In this document: piece by piece, positions 9,977-19,168 of the stretch
Numbering within the stretch: position 1 is the stretch's first letter
How the letters are laid out: each line of letters starts with the position of its first letter
Assembly: GCF_013358405.1 (NCBI RefSeq)
Contig: NZ_CP054836.1
Location: 1,240,001-1,304,000, forward strand
Length of the DNA: 64,000 nucleotides
Direction of reading: 5' to 3'
DNA from: Oricola thermophila
GTDB taxonomy: Bacteria; Pseudomonadota; Alphaproteobacteria; Rhizobiales; Rhizobiaceae
Translations under genes and position numbers: made by a program
The notes under the pieces: model-generated
Seen by the model: only the letters and a program-made list of their open reading frames with translations
Databases searched by the model: none
What the model was told of the DNA's origin: nothing

Positions 9977-10846
9977 TCAGTCCCGGTTCCGCAGCAGGAA
10001 AGGGCCGAACAGGCTGACGGCAAGCCCGACGAAGACGAGTGCCGATCCCGCCGCCGCCATGGGCGTCAGGGCCTCCCCGAACGCAACGGCGGTCGATGCC
10101 ATGCCGAAGACAGGGATCAGCAGGGCGAATGGTGTCACGGTTGCGGCGGGATGGCTGCGGAGCAGGAAGACCCAGGCAGCAAAGGCAAACACCGTTGTCG
10201 GATAGGCGAGAAACGCGATCGACAGCACCGCGGTCATCGACGGCACATGGTCGGGCAGGCCGAAGGCAGTTCCTTCAAGCAGCATGGACAGCAGGAACAG
10301 CGGCACCGGAGCGGCCAGGCTTGACCAGCCGACAAAGCCGAGCATCGCGCGGGGTTTCGCGGCCTTGGCGATGACATTCGCCAGTCCCCAGGCGGCGGCC
10401 GATGCGATGACCATAAGGAAGGGGATCGCCGGCGTAACCTCGGAACTGGCGAAGCCGATCAGGAGGATGCCGGCAATGGCGATCGCAGCGCCTGCAATCT
10501 CGCGCGCTCGGGGCCTTTCACCGAACATGGCCGCCGAGAAGAATACGGTGAAGAAGACCTGCATCTGCACGACCAGCGAGGCCAGGCCGGGCGGCATGCC
10601 GAGACGGATGGCTGAAAAGATCAGCCCGAACATGACGACTCCCTGCGTCAGGCCGTAGGCGACGAGGAGCCGTGCCGGCACCTTGGGCGCCGGCACGAAG
10701 AAGATCAGCGGAACCGCGGCGAACAGGTACCGGTAGCCGGTGACGAGCAGCGGCGGCAGCTCTGTGACCGAGAGCTTGATGGCGACGAACGCCGTGCCGT
10801 AGACGGCGCTCACCAGCATGGCGAGGAGAATGTGCGCTATGGGCAT
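9977..10846 (-). CDS. EamA/DMT family transporter
   Basis: 289 residues with ten hydrophobic segments in two five-helix EamA repeats (AYGTAFVAIKLS in the first half, PRAMLGFVGWSSL opening the second), as in RhtA/YdcZ-type metabolite exporters. Conserved Pro/Gly pairs such as LGMPPGLASLV are in place. Substrate cannot be predicted; amino acid or nucleoside export is usual for the family. Monocistronic, 47 bp downstream of purB on the same strand. Confidence 0.88.
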   Translation of the reverse strand: MPIAHILLAMLVSAVYGTAFVAIKLSVTELPPLLVTGYRYLFAAVPLIFFVPAPKVPARLLVAYGLTQGVVMFGLIFSAIRLGMPPGLASLVVQMQVFFTVFFSAAMFGERPRAREIAGAAIAIAGILLIGFASSEVTPAIPFLMVIASAAAWGLANVIAKAAKPRAMLGFVGWSSLAAPVPLFLLSMLLEGTAFGLPDHVPSMTAVLSIAFLAYPTTVFAFAAWVFLLRSHPAATVTPFALLIPVFGMASTAVAFGEALTPMAAAGSALVFVGLAVSLFGPFLLRNRD

Positions 10847-10893
10847 GAGACCCTGTCCATGCCGGAAACGCGCCGGCTCGCCGAATTCAGGCC

Positions 10894-12201
10894 TCAGGCC
10901 TCGCCGAAGACACGGCGGAAGATCGTGTCGACATGCTTGGTATGATAGCCAAGGTCGAATTTCTCCCGGATTTCCTCCTCGGACAGTGCGGCGCGAACCT
11001 CGTCGTCGGCGAGCAGTTCCTCGAGGAAGTCCTTGCCTTGTTCCCAGACCTTCATCGCATTGCGCTGGACCAGCCGGTAGGCATCCTCGCGCGAGACGCC
11101 GGCCTGCGTCAGCGCGAGAAGAACGCGCTGAGAATGCACGAGGCCGCGGAACTTGTTGAGGTTGGCCATCATGTTGTCGGGATAGACCACGAGTTTCTCG
11201 ATCACGCCGGCGAGGCGGTTCAGTGCGAAATCGAGATGGATCGTGGTATCTGGCGCGATACCGCGTTCGACGGAGGAATGCGAAATGTCGCGCTCATGCC
11301 AGAGCGCCACGTTTTCCATCGCGGGCGTGACGGCCATCCGCACCAGGCGGGCCAGACCCGTGAGATTCTCGGTCAGGACCGGGTTGCGCTTGTGCGGCAT
11401 GGCCGACGAGCCCTTCTGGCCGGGCGAGAAGAATTCCTCCGCCTCCAGTACCTCGGTGCGCTGCATGTGGCGGATCTCGATCGCCACGTTCTCGATCGAC
11501 GACGCGATCACTCCGAGCGTCGCGAAGAACATGGCGTGGCGGTCGCGGGGGATGACCTGCGTGGAGATGGTCTCCGGCTTCAGTCCGAGCTTTTCGCAGA
11601 CATGTTCCTCGACGCGCGGGTCGATATTGGCGAAGGTGCCGACGGCTCCGGAAATGGCACCGGTCGCCACCTCGGCGCGTGCCGCGGCAAGGCGCTCCCG
11701 GTTCCGATTCATCTCGGCATGGAATCGGGCGAAGGTCAGGCCCATGGTCGTCGGCTCGGCATGGATCCCGTGGCTGCGGCCGATGCGGATCGTGTTCTTG
11801 TGCTCGAAGGCGCGCTTCTTCAGCGCGGCAAGCAGCCGGTCCATGTCGGCGAGAAGGATATCGGCCGCGCGCACAAGCTGGATGTTCAAGGTCGTGTCGA
11901 GCACGTCAGAGGATGTCATCCCCTGGTGCACGAAGCGCGCATCTGGACCGACAATCTCGGCGAGGTGCGTAAGGAAGGCGATGACATCGTGCTTTGTGAC
12001 AGCCTCGATCTCATCGATGCGGGCGACGTCGAACTCGGCCTTGCCACCCTTTTCCCAGATCGTCTTCGCGGCGCTTTCCGGGATGACTCCCAGCTCGGCC
12101 AGCGCGTCGCAGGCATGGGCCTCGATCTCGAACCAGATGCGGAACTTCGTTTCGGGAGACCAGATCGCGGCCATTTCCGGCCGGGAGTAACGGGGTATCA
12201 T
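10894..12201 (-). CDS. purB: Adenylosuccinate lyase
   Basis: 435 residues beginning MIPRYSRPEMAAIWSPETKF. Acts twice in purine synthesis, cleaving SAICAR and adenylosuccinate with release of fumarate. GRSHGIHAEPTTMGL holds the general acid His and the signature GSSAMPHKRNP holds the catalytic Ser of the flexible loop. The start at 12201 matches family N-termini; the extra 16 open codons upstream are not conserved. With purC, purS, purQ and purL it places most of the late purine pathway within 12 kb. Confidence 0.97.
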   Translation of the reverse strand: MIPRYSRPEMAAIWSPETKFRIWFEIEAHACDALAELGVIPESAAKTIWEKGGKAEFDVARIDEIEAVTKHDVIAFLTHLAEIVGPDARFVHQGMTSSDVLDTTLNIQLVRAADILLADMDRLLAALKKRAFEHKNTIRIGRSHGIHAEPTTMGLTFARFHAEMNRNRERLAAARAEVATGAISGAVGTFANIDPRVEEHVCEKLGLKPETISTQVIPRDRHAMFFATLGVIASSIENVAIEIRHMQRTEVLEAEEFFSPGQKGSSAMPHKRNPVLTENLTGLARLVRMAVTPAMENVALWHERDISHSSVERGIAPDTTIHLDFALNRLAGVIEKLVVYPDNMMANLNKFRGLVHSQRVLLALTQAGVSREDAYRLVQRNAMKVWEQGKDFLEELLADDEVRAALSEEEIREKFDLGYHTKHVDTIFRRVFGEA

Positions 12202-12270
12202 TTGAACGGCTGACCTTTGCGGGAGTACTGCGGAATTGCACCGCGGCAATAGCAGACCGTTGCCGTCCGC

Positions 12271-12780
12271 TCAACTCGCCCGACGAGACAGCCACCAGGC
12301 TGCCAGCAGCAGGAACAGGGGGGCGAGGGGCCAGTAGAAACGCGTACCGAGAACCAGGTACTGATAGGTCGACCCGAGAAAGGTGAAAACCTGCTGGTAG
12401 AACCACCCCACGGAGAAGGCGTCTTCATGCCACTGGGCGTAGTAGGCCCGGTAATGGAAGGCAAGCGCGCCGGCCGTGGCGCAGAGTGTCAGGATTGCGA
12501 GTGCGACTAGGGCGAGGACAAAGCGGACCGGCCGGGAGACGCGACGCCCCGCCAGGGCCAGCAAGGGGCGCGCCATGCCATAGGCCAGGAACCCGCCCGC
12601 GAAGTAGATCCCGGCAATGACGGTCGTCCGGGCGTCGAGCTCGCGCTCCTGCCCGAAGGTGAGCGCGACCACCGCGCTCGCAGCCATCATCGCTCCCCAG
12701 GCGGGGCACTCCAGCACCAGCACGGCAAGCATGCTCCGGTGCCAGGAGGAGTTGCCAACGGTTGCCCGGCCGGGAACCAT
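12271..12780 (-). CDS. Four-helix inner-membrane protein, unknown function
   Basis: 169 residues with four predicted membrane helices; a positively charged C-terminus (WWLSRRAS). No domain recognised. Its ATG overlaps the TGA of the upstream DUF2259 gene (TGATG), so the two are translationally coupled and probably act together at the envelope. 69 bp upstream of purB on the same strand. Confidence 0.72.
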   Translation of the reverse strand: MVPGRATVGNSSWHRSMLAVLVLECPAWGAMMAASAVVALTFGQERELDARTTVIAGIYFAGGFLAYGMARPLLALAGRRVSRPVRFVLALVALAILTLCATAGALAFHYRAYYAQWHEDAFSVGWFYQQVFTFLGSTYQYLVLGTRFYWPLAPLFLLLAAWWLSRRAS

Positions 12781-13517
12781 CAGGGCTCCTGCCCCCGGAA
12801 CCGGGTGACGGCCATCCAGCGATAGTCAGGCCCCTCGAAGCCGAAGCTTTCGACCGTGATCAGGACCGCGATCGCGGATGGTCCGTCAAAGGGGAAGAAG
12901 GTCTGGACACCACCGATACGATATCCGATGGGGCAGTTGCGCGATGAAGGTACCGACATGTCCTCGTGCAGGACCTCGGTGACACCGCCGGCGCTTGCAT
13001 CGACAGACAGAAGCCGGAAACCCTTGATCGCCGCGGCGAGGCCTTCGCACATTCCCGTGGCCGGGAAGGGAATTTCTTCGAGGCGGAATTCCAGCGGTGC
13101 ATCGACCGGTGGCCATGCCGGGCGCGGGTTGACGACGATCCGATACGGGTCCGCGGACAATTCGGTTGGCGGATTGAAACCCGCCACAAGACCCGGATTG
13201 GCAGCGAGCTCGGCATCCGCGACGATTGCCTCGCCCCGCGCTTTCACGTCCGCCCGGGCATCGGCAATGTCGGCTGTTTCGTCTTCGATCCGGGCCCGCA
13301 CGGGCGAGCCGGGAAGAAAGGTGTCGTTCCTCGTGTCGATGTAGAAACGGTTGGCGTAGGGGAAACCCGAGCCATCCTGAACGCCGTATTCCTCGAAGGC
13401 GAACTTGGTCCCGTCGGCGCTGAAGCCGAGGACGTTGAGCGTCGCCATGTCGCCGGCCTGCACCGGCAGGCATGTCATCATGCAAATGGCCGCGGCGAGC
13501 GAAAATCGGAGGGTCAT
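12780..13517 (-). CDS. DUF2259 secreted protein
   Basis: 245-residue periplasmic protein with a clear signal peptide (MTLRFSLAAAICMMTCLPVQAGDMA). The mature start ATLNVLGFSADGTKFAFEEY and GVQDGSGFPY are the DUF2259 hallmark (predicted beta-rich secreted protein). I start at 13517 since GGAG lies 6 bp upstream; that GGAG overlaps an ATG four codons earlier. Coupled by TGATG to the membrane protein gene downstream. Function unknown. Confidence 0.85.
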   Translation of the reverse strand: MTLRFSLAAAICMMTCLPVQAGDMATLNVLGFSADGTKFAFEEYGVQDGSGFPYANRFYIDTRNDTFLPGSPVRARIEDETADIADARADVKARGEAIVADAELAANPGLVAGFNPPTELSADPYRIVVNPRPAWPPVDAPLEFRLEEIPFPATGMCEGLAAAIKGFRLLSVDASAGGVTEVLHEDMSVPSSRNCPIGYRIGGVQTFFPFDGPSAIAVLITVESFGFEGPDYRWMAVTRFRGQEP

Positions 13518-13631
13518 GCGCAACTCCATTCTTGCGACGGAGGGTCTATCCCCCGGCCGCCATGGTGCGTGTGCACCTTGTCACTGTCCACCGACGGGCA
13601 TCCGGTCTCTTGAGCCAGAAACGACATGCGA

Positions 13632-14654
13632 TCATGCCCGCTGCGACCAGACGGGCAGCGGGTCACCCGTTTGCGCGGTCGCTGCATGTACGCCGCGGGC
13701 GATGGCGCGTGCCATGGTTGCCGCCGCGGCGGCGCACAGGTCGATCATGGCGTCGGAACCGGCGGACAGCGGCTTCCTTCCGGTTGAAACGGCGAAGACG
13801 AGATCGCCGTCCATCGGGGTATGGCAAGGCCATATGGCCCGCGCGAAGCCGTCATGGGCGGCTATGGCGAGGCGCTTGCATTCCGCCTTGGTCAGCGCCA
13901 CGTCGGTGGCGATGACGCCGATGGTCGTGTTGGCGCGAGGTGACGCCGCGCCATCGTCCCGAAACTTGAGCCGCAGGCGCGTCGCGTCCTCGGGCAGGGG
14001 ATGGGGAAGGCCGAGACCGCCGAATTCGCCATCGAGCTCGAACGGGGCTGCCCAGAAATGCCGGGTGCCGGCGACGGTGACCGAGCCGACGGGATTGACT
14101 GCCACGATGGCGCCGACGGTTGCCCCGATATCGGCGAGCCGCGTCGAGGCCGAGCCCAGCCCACCCATCAGGTCCGCGGTCATCGCGCCCGCACCGGCAC
14201 CGTGGCTGCCGAGGGCGAAATCCGCCGAGGCGGTGGCCACGGCTTGATGGCCGAGCTCGCGATAGGGCGGATAGCGGCCCCAGTCCTTGTCGCCGCCATT
14301 CAGGAGATCGAACAGGATCGCGGCCGGGACGATCGGTATGCGATGCGGGCCGACTGCGAAGCCGCGACCGGCCTCCGCCAGTGCCGCCTGCACGCCGGAG
14401 GCCGCGTCCAGCCCGTATGCGGAGCCGCCGGACAGCACGAGAGCGTCAACCGCCTCGACGGTGTTGTGCGGTTCCAGCAGGTCCGTTTCACGCGTGCCGG
14501 GCGCGCCGCCGAGTACCTGAACCGCCGCGGTGGCGGGCTGCTCGCAAATGACGGCGGTCACGCCGGACTTGAGCCGAGAATCCTCGACATTGCCGACCAG
14601 GAGGCCGTTCACATCCGTGATCAGGTTGCGCGGGCCGGCCTTCCACCGCGTCAT
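13632..14654 (-). CDS. P1 family (S58) peptidase, DmpA/NylC-type
   Basis: 340-residue Ntn-type hydrolase of the P1 (S58) family, which includes the aminopeptidase DmpA and the nylon-oligomer hydrolase NylC. These enzymes self-cleave to expose an N-terminal nucleophile; here the ANTTIGVIATD motif (about residue 238-248) gives an Asn-Thr scissile bond as in NylC. VLSGGSAYGLDAASGV is the other signature. No signal peptide, so cytosolic. Its ATG overlaps the stop of the upstream binding-protein gene (ATGA), implying a joint transcript. Natural substrate unknown. Confidence 0.9.
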   Translation of the reverse strand: MTRWKAGPRNLITDVNGLLVGNVEDSRLKSGVTAVICEQPATAAVQVLGGAPGTRETDLLEPHNTVEAVDALVLSGGSAYGLDAASGVQAALAEAGRGFAVGPHRIPIVPAAILFDLLNGGDKDWGRYPPYRELGHQAVATASADFALGSHGAGAGAMTADLMGGLGSASTRLADIGATVGAIVAVNPVGSVTVAGTRHFWAAPFELDGEFGGLGLPHPLPEDATRLRLKFRDDGAASPRANTTIGVIATDVALTKAECKRLAIAAHDGFARAIWPCHTPMDGDLVFAVSTGRKPLSAGSDAMIDLCAAAAATMARAIARGVHAATAQTGDPLPVWSQRA

Positions 14655-15748
14655 CGTATGGCCCCCGTGTTGCTGTCGCCCTCCGCCGGCACGGGCTTTC
14701 CGTCCGTGACGACGAATATCTCGAACAGGTTGCGCACGAGGTTGCCGTCATCGCCGAACCGGACGGGGCCGAGCGCCGTCTCGAATGTCGGGCCGACAAG
14801 TGCGTCGAGTCCCACGCGGTCCTCGCTTCCGGCGGTTGCGATGGCGGCAAGCGCGATCTCGGCGGCCGCATGGGCCGGCACGAAATAGCCGTCGGCGGCA
14901 GGAAGGTTTTCCGGCAGCTTTGCTGCCAGGTCGCGCGCCGGGTCGCGCTCAAGCCAGTCGGGCAGCGCGGCGATGATCGTGCCGTCGGGCAGGGTGCCGT
15001 CGGATGGCGGCGCGACGAGGGCGCTTCCCCCGGCAAGCGTCAGTTGCGCGCCCACGGCCCTGGCGTCCCGTCCGATAACCGCCGCGTCGAACGCGTCGCC
15101 GCCGATTACCACGTGCGTCGCGCCGGCCTTCTGCAGGCGCCTTGCCAATGCGACCTGGTTTTCCAGCTGCGGGCGGAAGGTGTCGGTGAAAACCGGCTTC
15201 AGGTTGAATTCCTCCAGCAGGAAGCGGACCGTTTCCACGAGCTGTCGGCCGTACAGCGTGCCGTCGTCGATCAGCGCGAAACCGGCCGTCCTCCAGGCGG
15301 TACGCAGATGGGTGGCGAGCGCCAAGGCCTCGTCGCTGCTGCGCGGTGCCAGGCGCACCATGGGCCAGTTGTTCTCCTCGCGCTCCCGGCCCAGTCCCTC
15401 GGCCTGCACGCCGAGCACGATCACGGGGATGCCGGCTTCGGCGAGGCGCGGCATGGCGGCATCGAACGCCTCTATGCAGGGATAGCCGATGACGATGGCT
15501 GCTTTCGCGGCGATCAGTGCCTCGGCGCTTCGGCTGCCGCCCTCGGCCGAACAGGCATCGTCGGCGACGACGGTTTCCACGTCGCCCCTGTCGGCCAGCG
15601 CCATGCGCGAACCGGCTTCGACCTGTTCCCCGAGGATCTCGAAATAGCCTGACAGCGGCGCGGAAATTCCGACGACCGTCCGCTCCTGCGCGTTCGCGCA
15701 GGTCGCGATCGTGGCGACCAGCCCGGCGGCCAGCATCATTGCGCGCAT
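14651..15748 (-). CDS. Orphan Leu/Ile/Val-type periplasmic substrate-binding protein
   Basis: 365-residue type 1 periplasmic-binding-fold protein (Peripla_BP_6, LivJ-like). Signal peptide MRAMMLAAGLVATIATCANA, then RTVVGISAPLSGYFEILGEQ, where binding proteins of this class contact the ligand. The chosen start, ATG 15748, gives a clean signal peptide; ATGs at 15784 and 15835 are alternatives. No permease or ATPase gene is nearby. It is coupled to a P1 peptidase, so it may capture the compound that enzyme acts on, or serve as a sensor. Function inferred. Confidence 0.85.
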   Translation of the reverse strand: MRAMMLAAGLVATIATCANAQERTVVGISAPLSGYFEILGEQVEAGSRMALADRGDVETVVADDACSAEGGSRSAEALIAAKAAIVIGYPCIEAFDAAMPRLAEAGIPVIVLGVQAEGLGREREENNWPMVRLAPRSSDEALALATHLRTAWRTAGFALIDDGTLYGRQLVETVRFLLEEFNLKPVFTDTFRPQLENQVALARRLQKAGATHVVIGGDAFDAAVIGRDARAVGAQLTLAGGSALVAPPSDGTLPDGTIIAALPDWLERDPARDLAAKLPENLPAADGYFVPAHAAAEIALAAIATAGSEDRVGLDALVGPTFETALGPVRFGDDGNLVRNLFEIFVVTDGKPVPAEGDSNTGAIR

Positions 15749-15930
15749 GGTCTCGCGTCCCGGAATCGCTTTGCGGTCATTCATGCAACTTTGATGCACG
15801 GCGGATTCGGCGAGGGCAAGACCAAATCCTGCCATGCATTTGACGGAACCATGCTCCAGTCCCTACTTGGCGGCTGCACACCCAGTCACTATGTTGACCG
15901 ACAGGAAAAGCGCCGGAGGAGACACACCAC

Positions 15931-16845
15931 ATGCAAACATCGCTGCCGTCCTCCATAGACGAAACGTTGGAATTGCTGAATGGCCAGGACTATGTGGCAG
16001 ACCGCCCGCTGGCCACGGTCCTCTATCTCAGCCTGAAGATGGGACGGCCCCTGTTTCTCGAAGGCGAGGCGGGTGTCGGCAAGACGGAAATCGCCAAGGT
16101 GTTGTCGAGCGCACTCGATCGTCCGCTTATCCGGTTGCAGTGCTACGAGGGGCTGGACATCTCGTCCGCGGTCTACGAGTGGAATTATGCCGCGCAGATG
16201 ATCGACATCCGGATCGCCGAGGCCTCCGGCGAGACGAAGCGCGAAAAGCTCCACAAGGACATCTTCTCGGACGACTACCTGATCCGCAGGCCCGTGCTGG
16301 AGGCCCTGTCGGGCGAACCGGGACGGCCGCCTGTATTCCTGATCGACGAGCTCGATCGAACCGACGAGGCTTTCGAGGCTTTCCTCCTCGAGGTCCTGTC
16401 CGATTTTCAGGTGACGATCCCCGAATACGGGACGATCAGGGCGGCGGAGCGGCCGGCGGTCATCATCACAACAAACCGCACAAGGGAGATTCACGACGCG
16501 CTGAAGCGGCGCTGTCTCTATCACTGGGTCGATTATCCCAGCGCCGAGCGCGAGCTGGAGATCGTTGCCCGCAAGGCACCTCAGGCGAACCGGCGCCTGT
16601 CGGAAGAGGTCGTGCGTTACGTGCAGAAGCTGCGCGAGATGGAGCTTTTCAAAGTTCCCGGCGTTGCCGAGACGATCGACTGGGCCACCGCGCTGACGGA
16701 ACTCGACCGGGTCGCCCTCGACCCCGCTACCATTTCCGACACGATCGGCGTCCTGCTGAAATACCAGGATGACATCGCCCGCCTCGAGGGCTCGGAGGGC
16801 AAGCGCATCCTCGACGACGTAAAGGCGGAACTCGACGCCGCGTGA
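15931..16845 (+). CDS. MoxR-family AAA+ ATPase (CoxD-like)
   Basis: 304-residue MoxR AAA+ ATPase. Walker A GEAGVGKT at 45-52; Walker B PPVFLIDELDR; sensor region VIITTNRTREIHDALKRRC. The paired downstream VWA protein and XdhC genes identify it as the CoxD-type chaperone that helps insert sulfur/copper or cofactor into xanthine-oxidase-family molybdenum enzymes. GGAGGAG precedes the ATG. First gene of a six-gene plus-strand unit whose genes overlap or nearly touch. Confidence 0.92.
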   Translation: MQTSLPSSIDETLELLNGQDYVADRPLATVLYLSLKMGRPLFLEGEAGVGKTEIAKVLSSALDRPLIRLQCYEGLDISSAVYEWNYAAQMIDIRIAEASGETKREKLHKDIFSDDYLIRRPVLEALSGEPGRPPVFLIDELDRTDEAFEAFLLEVLSDFQVTIPEYGTIRAAERPAVIITTNRTREIHDALKRRCLYHWVDYPSAERELEIVARKAPQANRRLSEEVVRYVQKLREMELFKVPGVAETIDWATALTELDRVALDPATISDTIGVLLKYQDDIARLEGSEGKRILDDVKAELDAA

Positions 16846-18107
16846 CGATGGAAACATTCACATCCGAGCCGCAATCGCGCAACGAGGCCGAAGGCCGTCT
16901 CGCGGACAACATCGTCTATTTTGCCCGTACGCTGCGCAAGGCCGGAATGAAAGTCGGTCCGGCGGCCGTGAATGACGCCATCGGGGCCGTCCTTGCCGCC
17001 GGAATCGGCTCGCGCGACGATTTCTACTGGACGCTGCACGCGGCGCTCGTCACCCGCCACGAGGATACAGTCGTTTTCGACGAGGCGTTCAAGCTCTACT
17101 GGCGGTCCCGCGAGCTTGTCGAGAAGATGCTCGAGATGTTTTCCCCGAAGGCGCCCGACATGCGGGAACGCGAGAAGAAGCTGGCCGGGGAATCCCGCGT
17201 CGCCGATGCCATGTTCGAGGGACACAAGCGCCGGGAGCCAGAAGAGCGTCCGCCGGAAATCGAGGTCGACGCGCGGATGACATTCTCGGGGCGGGAGGTC
17301 CTGCGGGACAAGGACTTCGCCCAGATGACCGCTGCGGAACTGGCCGAAGCCCGGAAGGCGCTCTCCGAGCTGCGCCTGGCGCAAGACGAGGTCCGAACGC
17401 GCCGCTACAAGGCCTCGAACCGCAAGCAGCGGGTCGATCCCCGCCGGACGATGCGTCATGCCTTGCGTACCGGCGGCGACCTGGTGATCCCGCAGTTTCG
17501 CGAACCGCGCATGGTGCATCCACCGCTTGTCGTGCTGGCCGACATCTCCGGCTCCATGAGCCAGTACTCGCGCGTCTTCCTGCATTTCCTGCATGCGCTG
17601 ACCGAGCACCGCCGGCACGTCCACACATTCCTGTTCGGGACGCGGCTCACCAATGTCAGCCGGCAAATGCGTCACCGGGACATCGACATGGCGATCGACG
17701 ATTGCGCGAGAGCCGTGGAGGACTGGTCCGGCGGCACCCGCATCGGCGAAACGCTGGCCACATTCAACCGGCAATGGTCACGGCGCGTACTCTCGCAAGG
17801 CGCCATCGTCCTGCTCATCACCGATGGCCTCGAGCGCGACGAGGTCGACGGGCTGGAGCACGAGATGGAACGCCTGCACAAGTCCTGCCGACGCCTGATC
17901 TGGCTCAATCCGCTGCTGCGCTTCGACGGGTTCCAGGCAAAGGCAAAGGGCGTGCGGGCCATGCTGCCGCATGTCGACGAGTTCCGCCCCGTGCATTCGC
18001 TCAACTCGATATCGGAACTGTGTCTTGCGCTGGGCGACGGATCGTCGTCCAATCGGCGGATGAAGTCGCCGTCGGAATGGTTGCGCGAGCTCGACCGTGC
18101 GGCATGA
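16842..18107 (+). CDS. VWA domain protein, CoxE-like
   Basis: 421 residues, CoxE-like: a charged helical N-terminal half and a C-terminal von Willebrand A domain with an intact MIDAS (DISGSM near residue 233; GGTRIGETL; TDGLERDE). MoxR-VWA pairs act as metal-insertion or remodelling machines. The GTG at 16842 overlaps the MoxR stop (GTGA); ATG at 16848 is the alternative. Cytosolic, no signal peptide. Partner of the upstream MoxR ATPase. Confidence 0.92.
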   Translation: MTMETFTSEPQSRNEAEGRLADNIVYFARTLRKAGMKVGPAAVNDAIGAVLAAGIGSRDDFYWTLHAALVTRHEDTVVFDEAFKLYWRSRELVEKMLEMFSPKAPDMREREKKLAGESRVADAMFEGHKRREPEERPPEIEVDARMTFSGREVLRDKDFAQMTAAELAEARKALSELRLAQDEVRTRRYKASNRKQRVDPRRTMRHALRTGGDLVIPQFREPRMVHPPLVVLADISGSMSQYSRVFLHFLHALTEHRRHVHTFLFGTRLTNVSRQMRHRDIDMAIDDCARAVEDWSGGTRIGETLATFNRQWSRRVLSQGAIVLLITDGLERDEVDGLEHEMERLHKSCRRLIWLNPLLRFDGFQAKAKGVRAMLPHVDEFRPVHSLNSISELCLALGDGSSSNRRMKSPSEWLRELDRAA

Positions 18108-18126
18108 ACAGGCGGGAGGTCCGGAA

Positions 18127-18453
18127 ATGCCCGAGCAATTTAGCGACGATCCGCTGAAAGTGGCGGAAGAATGGATGGATGAAGGCCGCGCCGTTGCCGT
18201 TGCAACCGTGGTGGAAACATGGGGTTCCGCGCCGCGGCCGGTCGGCAGCCACCTGGTGATCGACGGGGATTCCAATTTCGAGGGGTCGGTGTCCGGCGGC
18301 TGCGTCGAGGGCGCGGTCATCGCCGATGCGCTCGACGTGATCGAAACAGGGGAGCCGAAAATGCTCGAGTTCGGCGTTGCCGACGAGACCGCGTGGCGCG
18401 TCGGCCTCTCCTGCGGCGGACGTATCCGCGTCTACGTGGAACGGCTCGGATAG
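18127..18453 (+). CDS. XdhC N-terminal-domain protein (CoxI family)
   Basis: 108 residues, only the first (CoxI) domain of XdhC, which binds molybdenum cofactor and delivers it sulfurated to xanthine-dehydrogenase-type enzymes. VATVVETWGSAPRPVGSHLV and SVSGGCVEGAVI with the conserved Cys are diagnostic; VGLSCGGRIRVYVE ends the domain. GGGAGG precedes the ATG at 18127. The NAD-fold half is encoded separately eight bases later. Confidence 0.9.
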   Translation: MPEQFSDDPLKVAEEWMDEGRAVAVATVVETWGSAPRPVGSHLVIDGDSNFEGSVSGGCVEGAVIADALDVIETGEPKMLEFGVADETAWRVGLSCGGRIRVYVERLG

Positions 18454-18460
18454 GAGAAAC

Positions 18461-19165
18461 ATGGATCCGCATTCGCTGAAAAGGCTCAACAGCGCCCGGG
18501 CCGCGCGGCGCGCGGTCGCGCTGGTAACCGAGATGGATAGCGGCCGGGACCGCGTCGTGGAGGAGGGCGATCTTGTCGCCGGAGACCTCGGGGAGGCACT
18601 CGCCAAGGCGTTTCGCACGGGAAAGTCCGGAATGGTCGAGATCGAAGGCGGCGAGTTCTTCATCAACGTCCATCTTCCGCCCCCGCGTCTTGTCGTGATC
18701 GGCGCTGTCCATATCAGCCAGGCAATGGCGCCGATGGCCAGGCTCGCCGGCTATGACATCGAGATCATCGATCCGCGAACGGCATTCGCCACGCCGGAGC
18801 GTTTCGAGGGCTTTCGCCTCGATGCGGAATGGCCGGAGACAGTTCTTCGGGACCGTCCGCTCGATCGCTACTGTGCGCTTTGCGCGATTACCCATGATCC
18901 GAAGATCGACGACTTTCCGCTGAAGGCCGCGCTCGCGGCAGAGTGTTTCTATGTCGGCGCGCTCGGCAGCCGCAAGACGCACGGCAAGCGCGTGGAACGG
19001 CTGCTGGCGGAAGGGCTTACGCAGCAACAGATCGACCGGATTGCAGCGCCTATCGGTCTCGATATCGGCGCATCGAGTCCGGCGGAAATTGCGGTGGCCA
19101 TACTGGCGCAGGTGATCGAAGCCTTCCGCAAGCGCGAAATCGCTGGCGGCTCGGTATCGGGGTAG
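18461..19165 (+). CDS. XdhC Rossmann-domain protein
   Basis: 234 residues containing the C-terminal Rossmann domain of XdhC (LVVIGAVHISQAMAPMARLA; CALCAITHDPKIDDFPL; YVGALGSRKTHGKRVERL). With the preceding protein it makes up a complete two-part XdhC. The ATG at 18461 follows TAGGAG of the previous stop region, giving both stop and ribosome-binding site. The glycine loop reads GAVHIS instead of the usual GAGHVA. Confidence 0.9.
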   Translation: MDPHSLKRLNSARAARRAVALVTEMDSGRDRVVEEGDLVAGDLGEALAKAFRTGKSGMVEIEGGEFFINVHLPPPRLVVIGAVHISQAMAPMARLAGYDIEIIDPRTAFATPERFEGFRLDAEWPETVLRDRPLDRYCALCAITHDPKIDDFPLKAALAAECFYVGALGSRKTHGKRVERLLAEGLTQQQIDRIAAPIGLDIGASSPAEIAVAILAQVIEAFRKREIAGGSVSG

Positions 19166-19168
19166 GTC

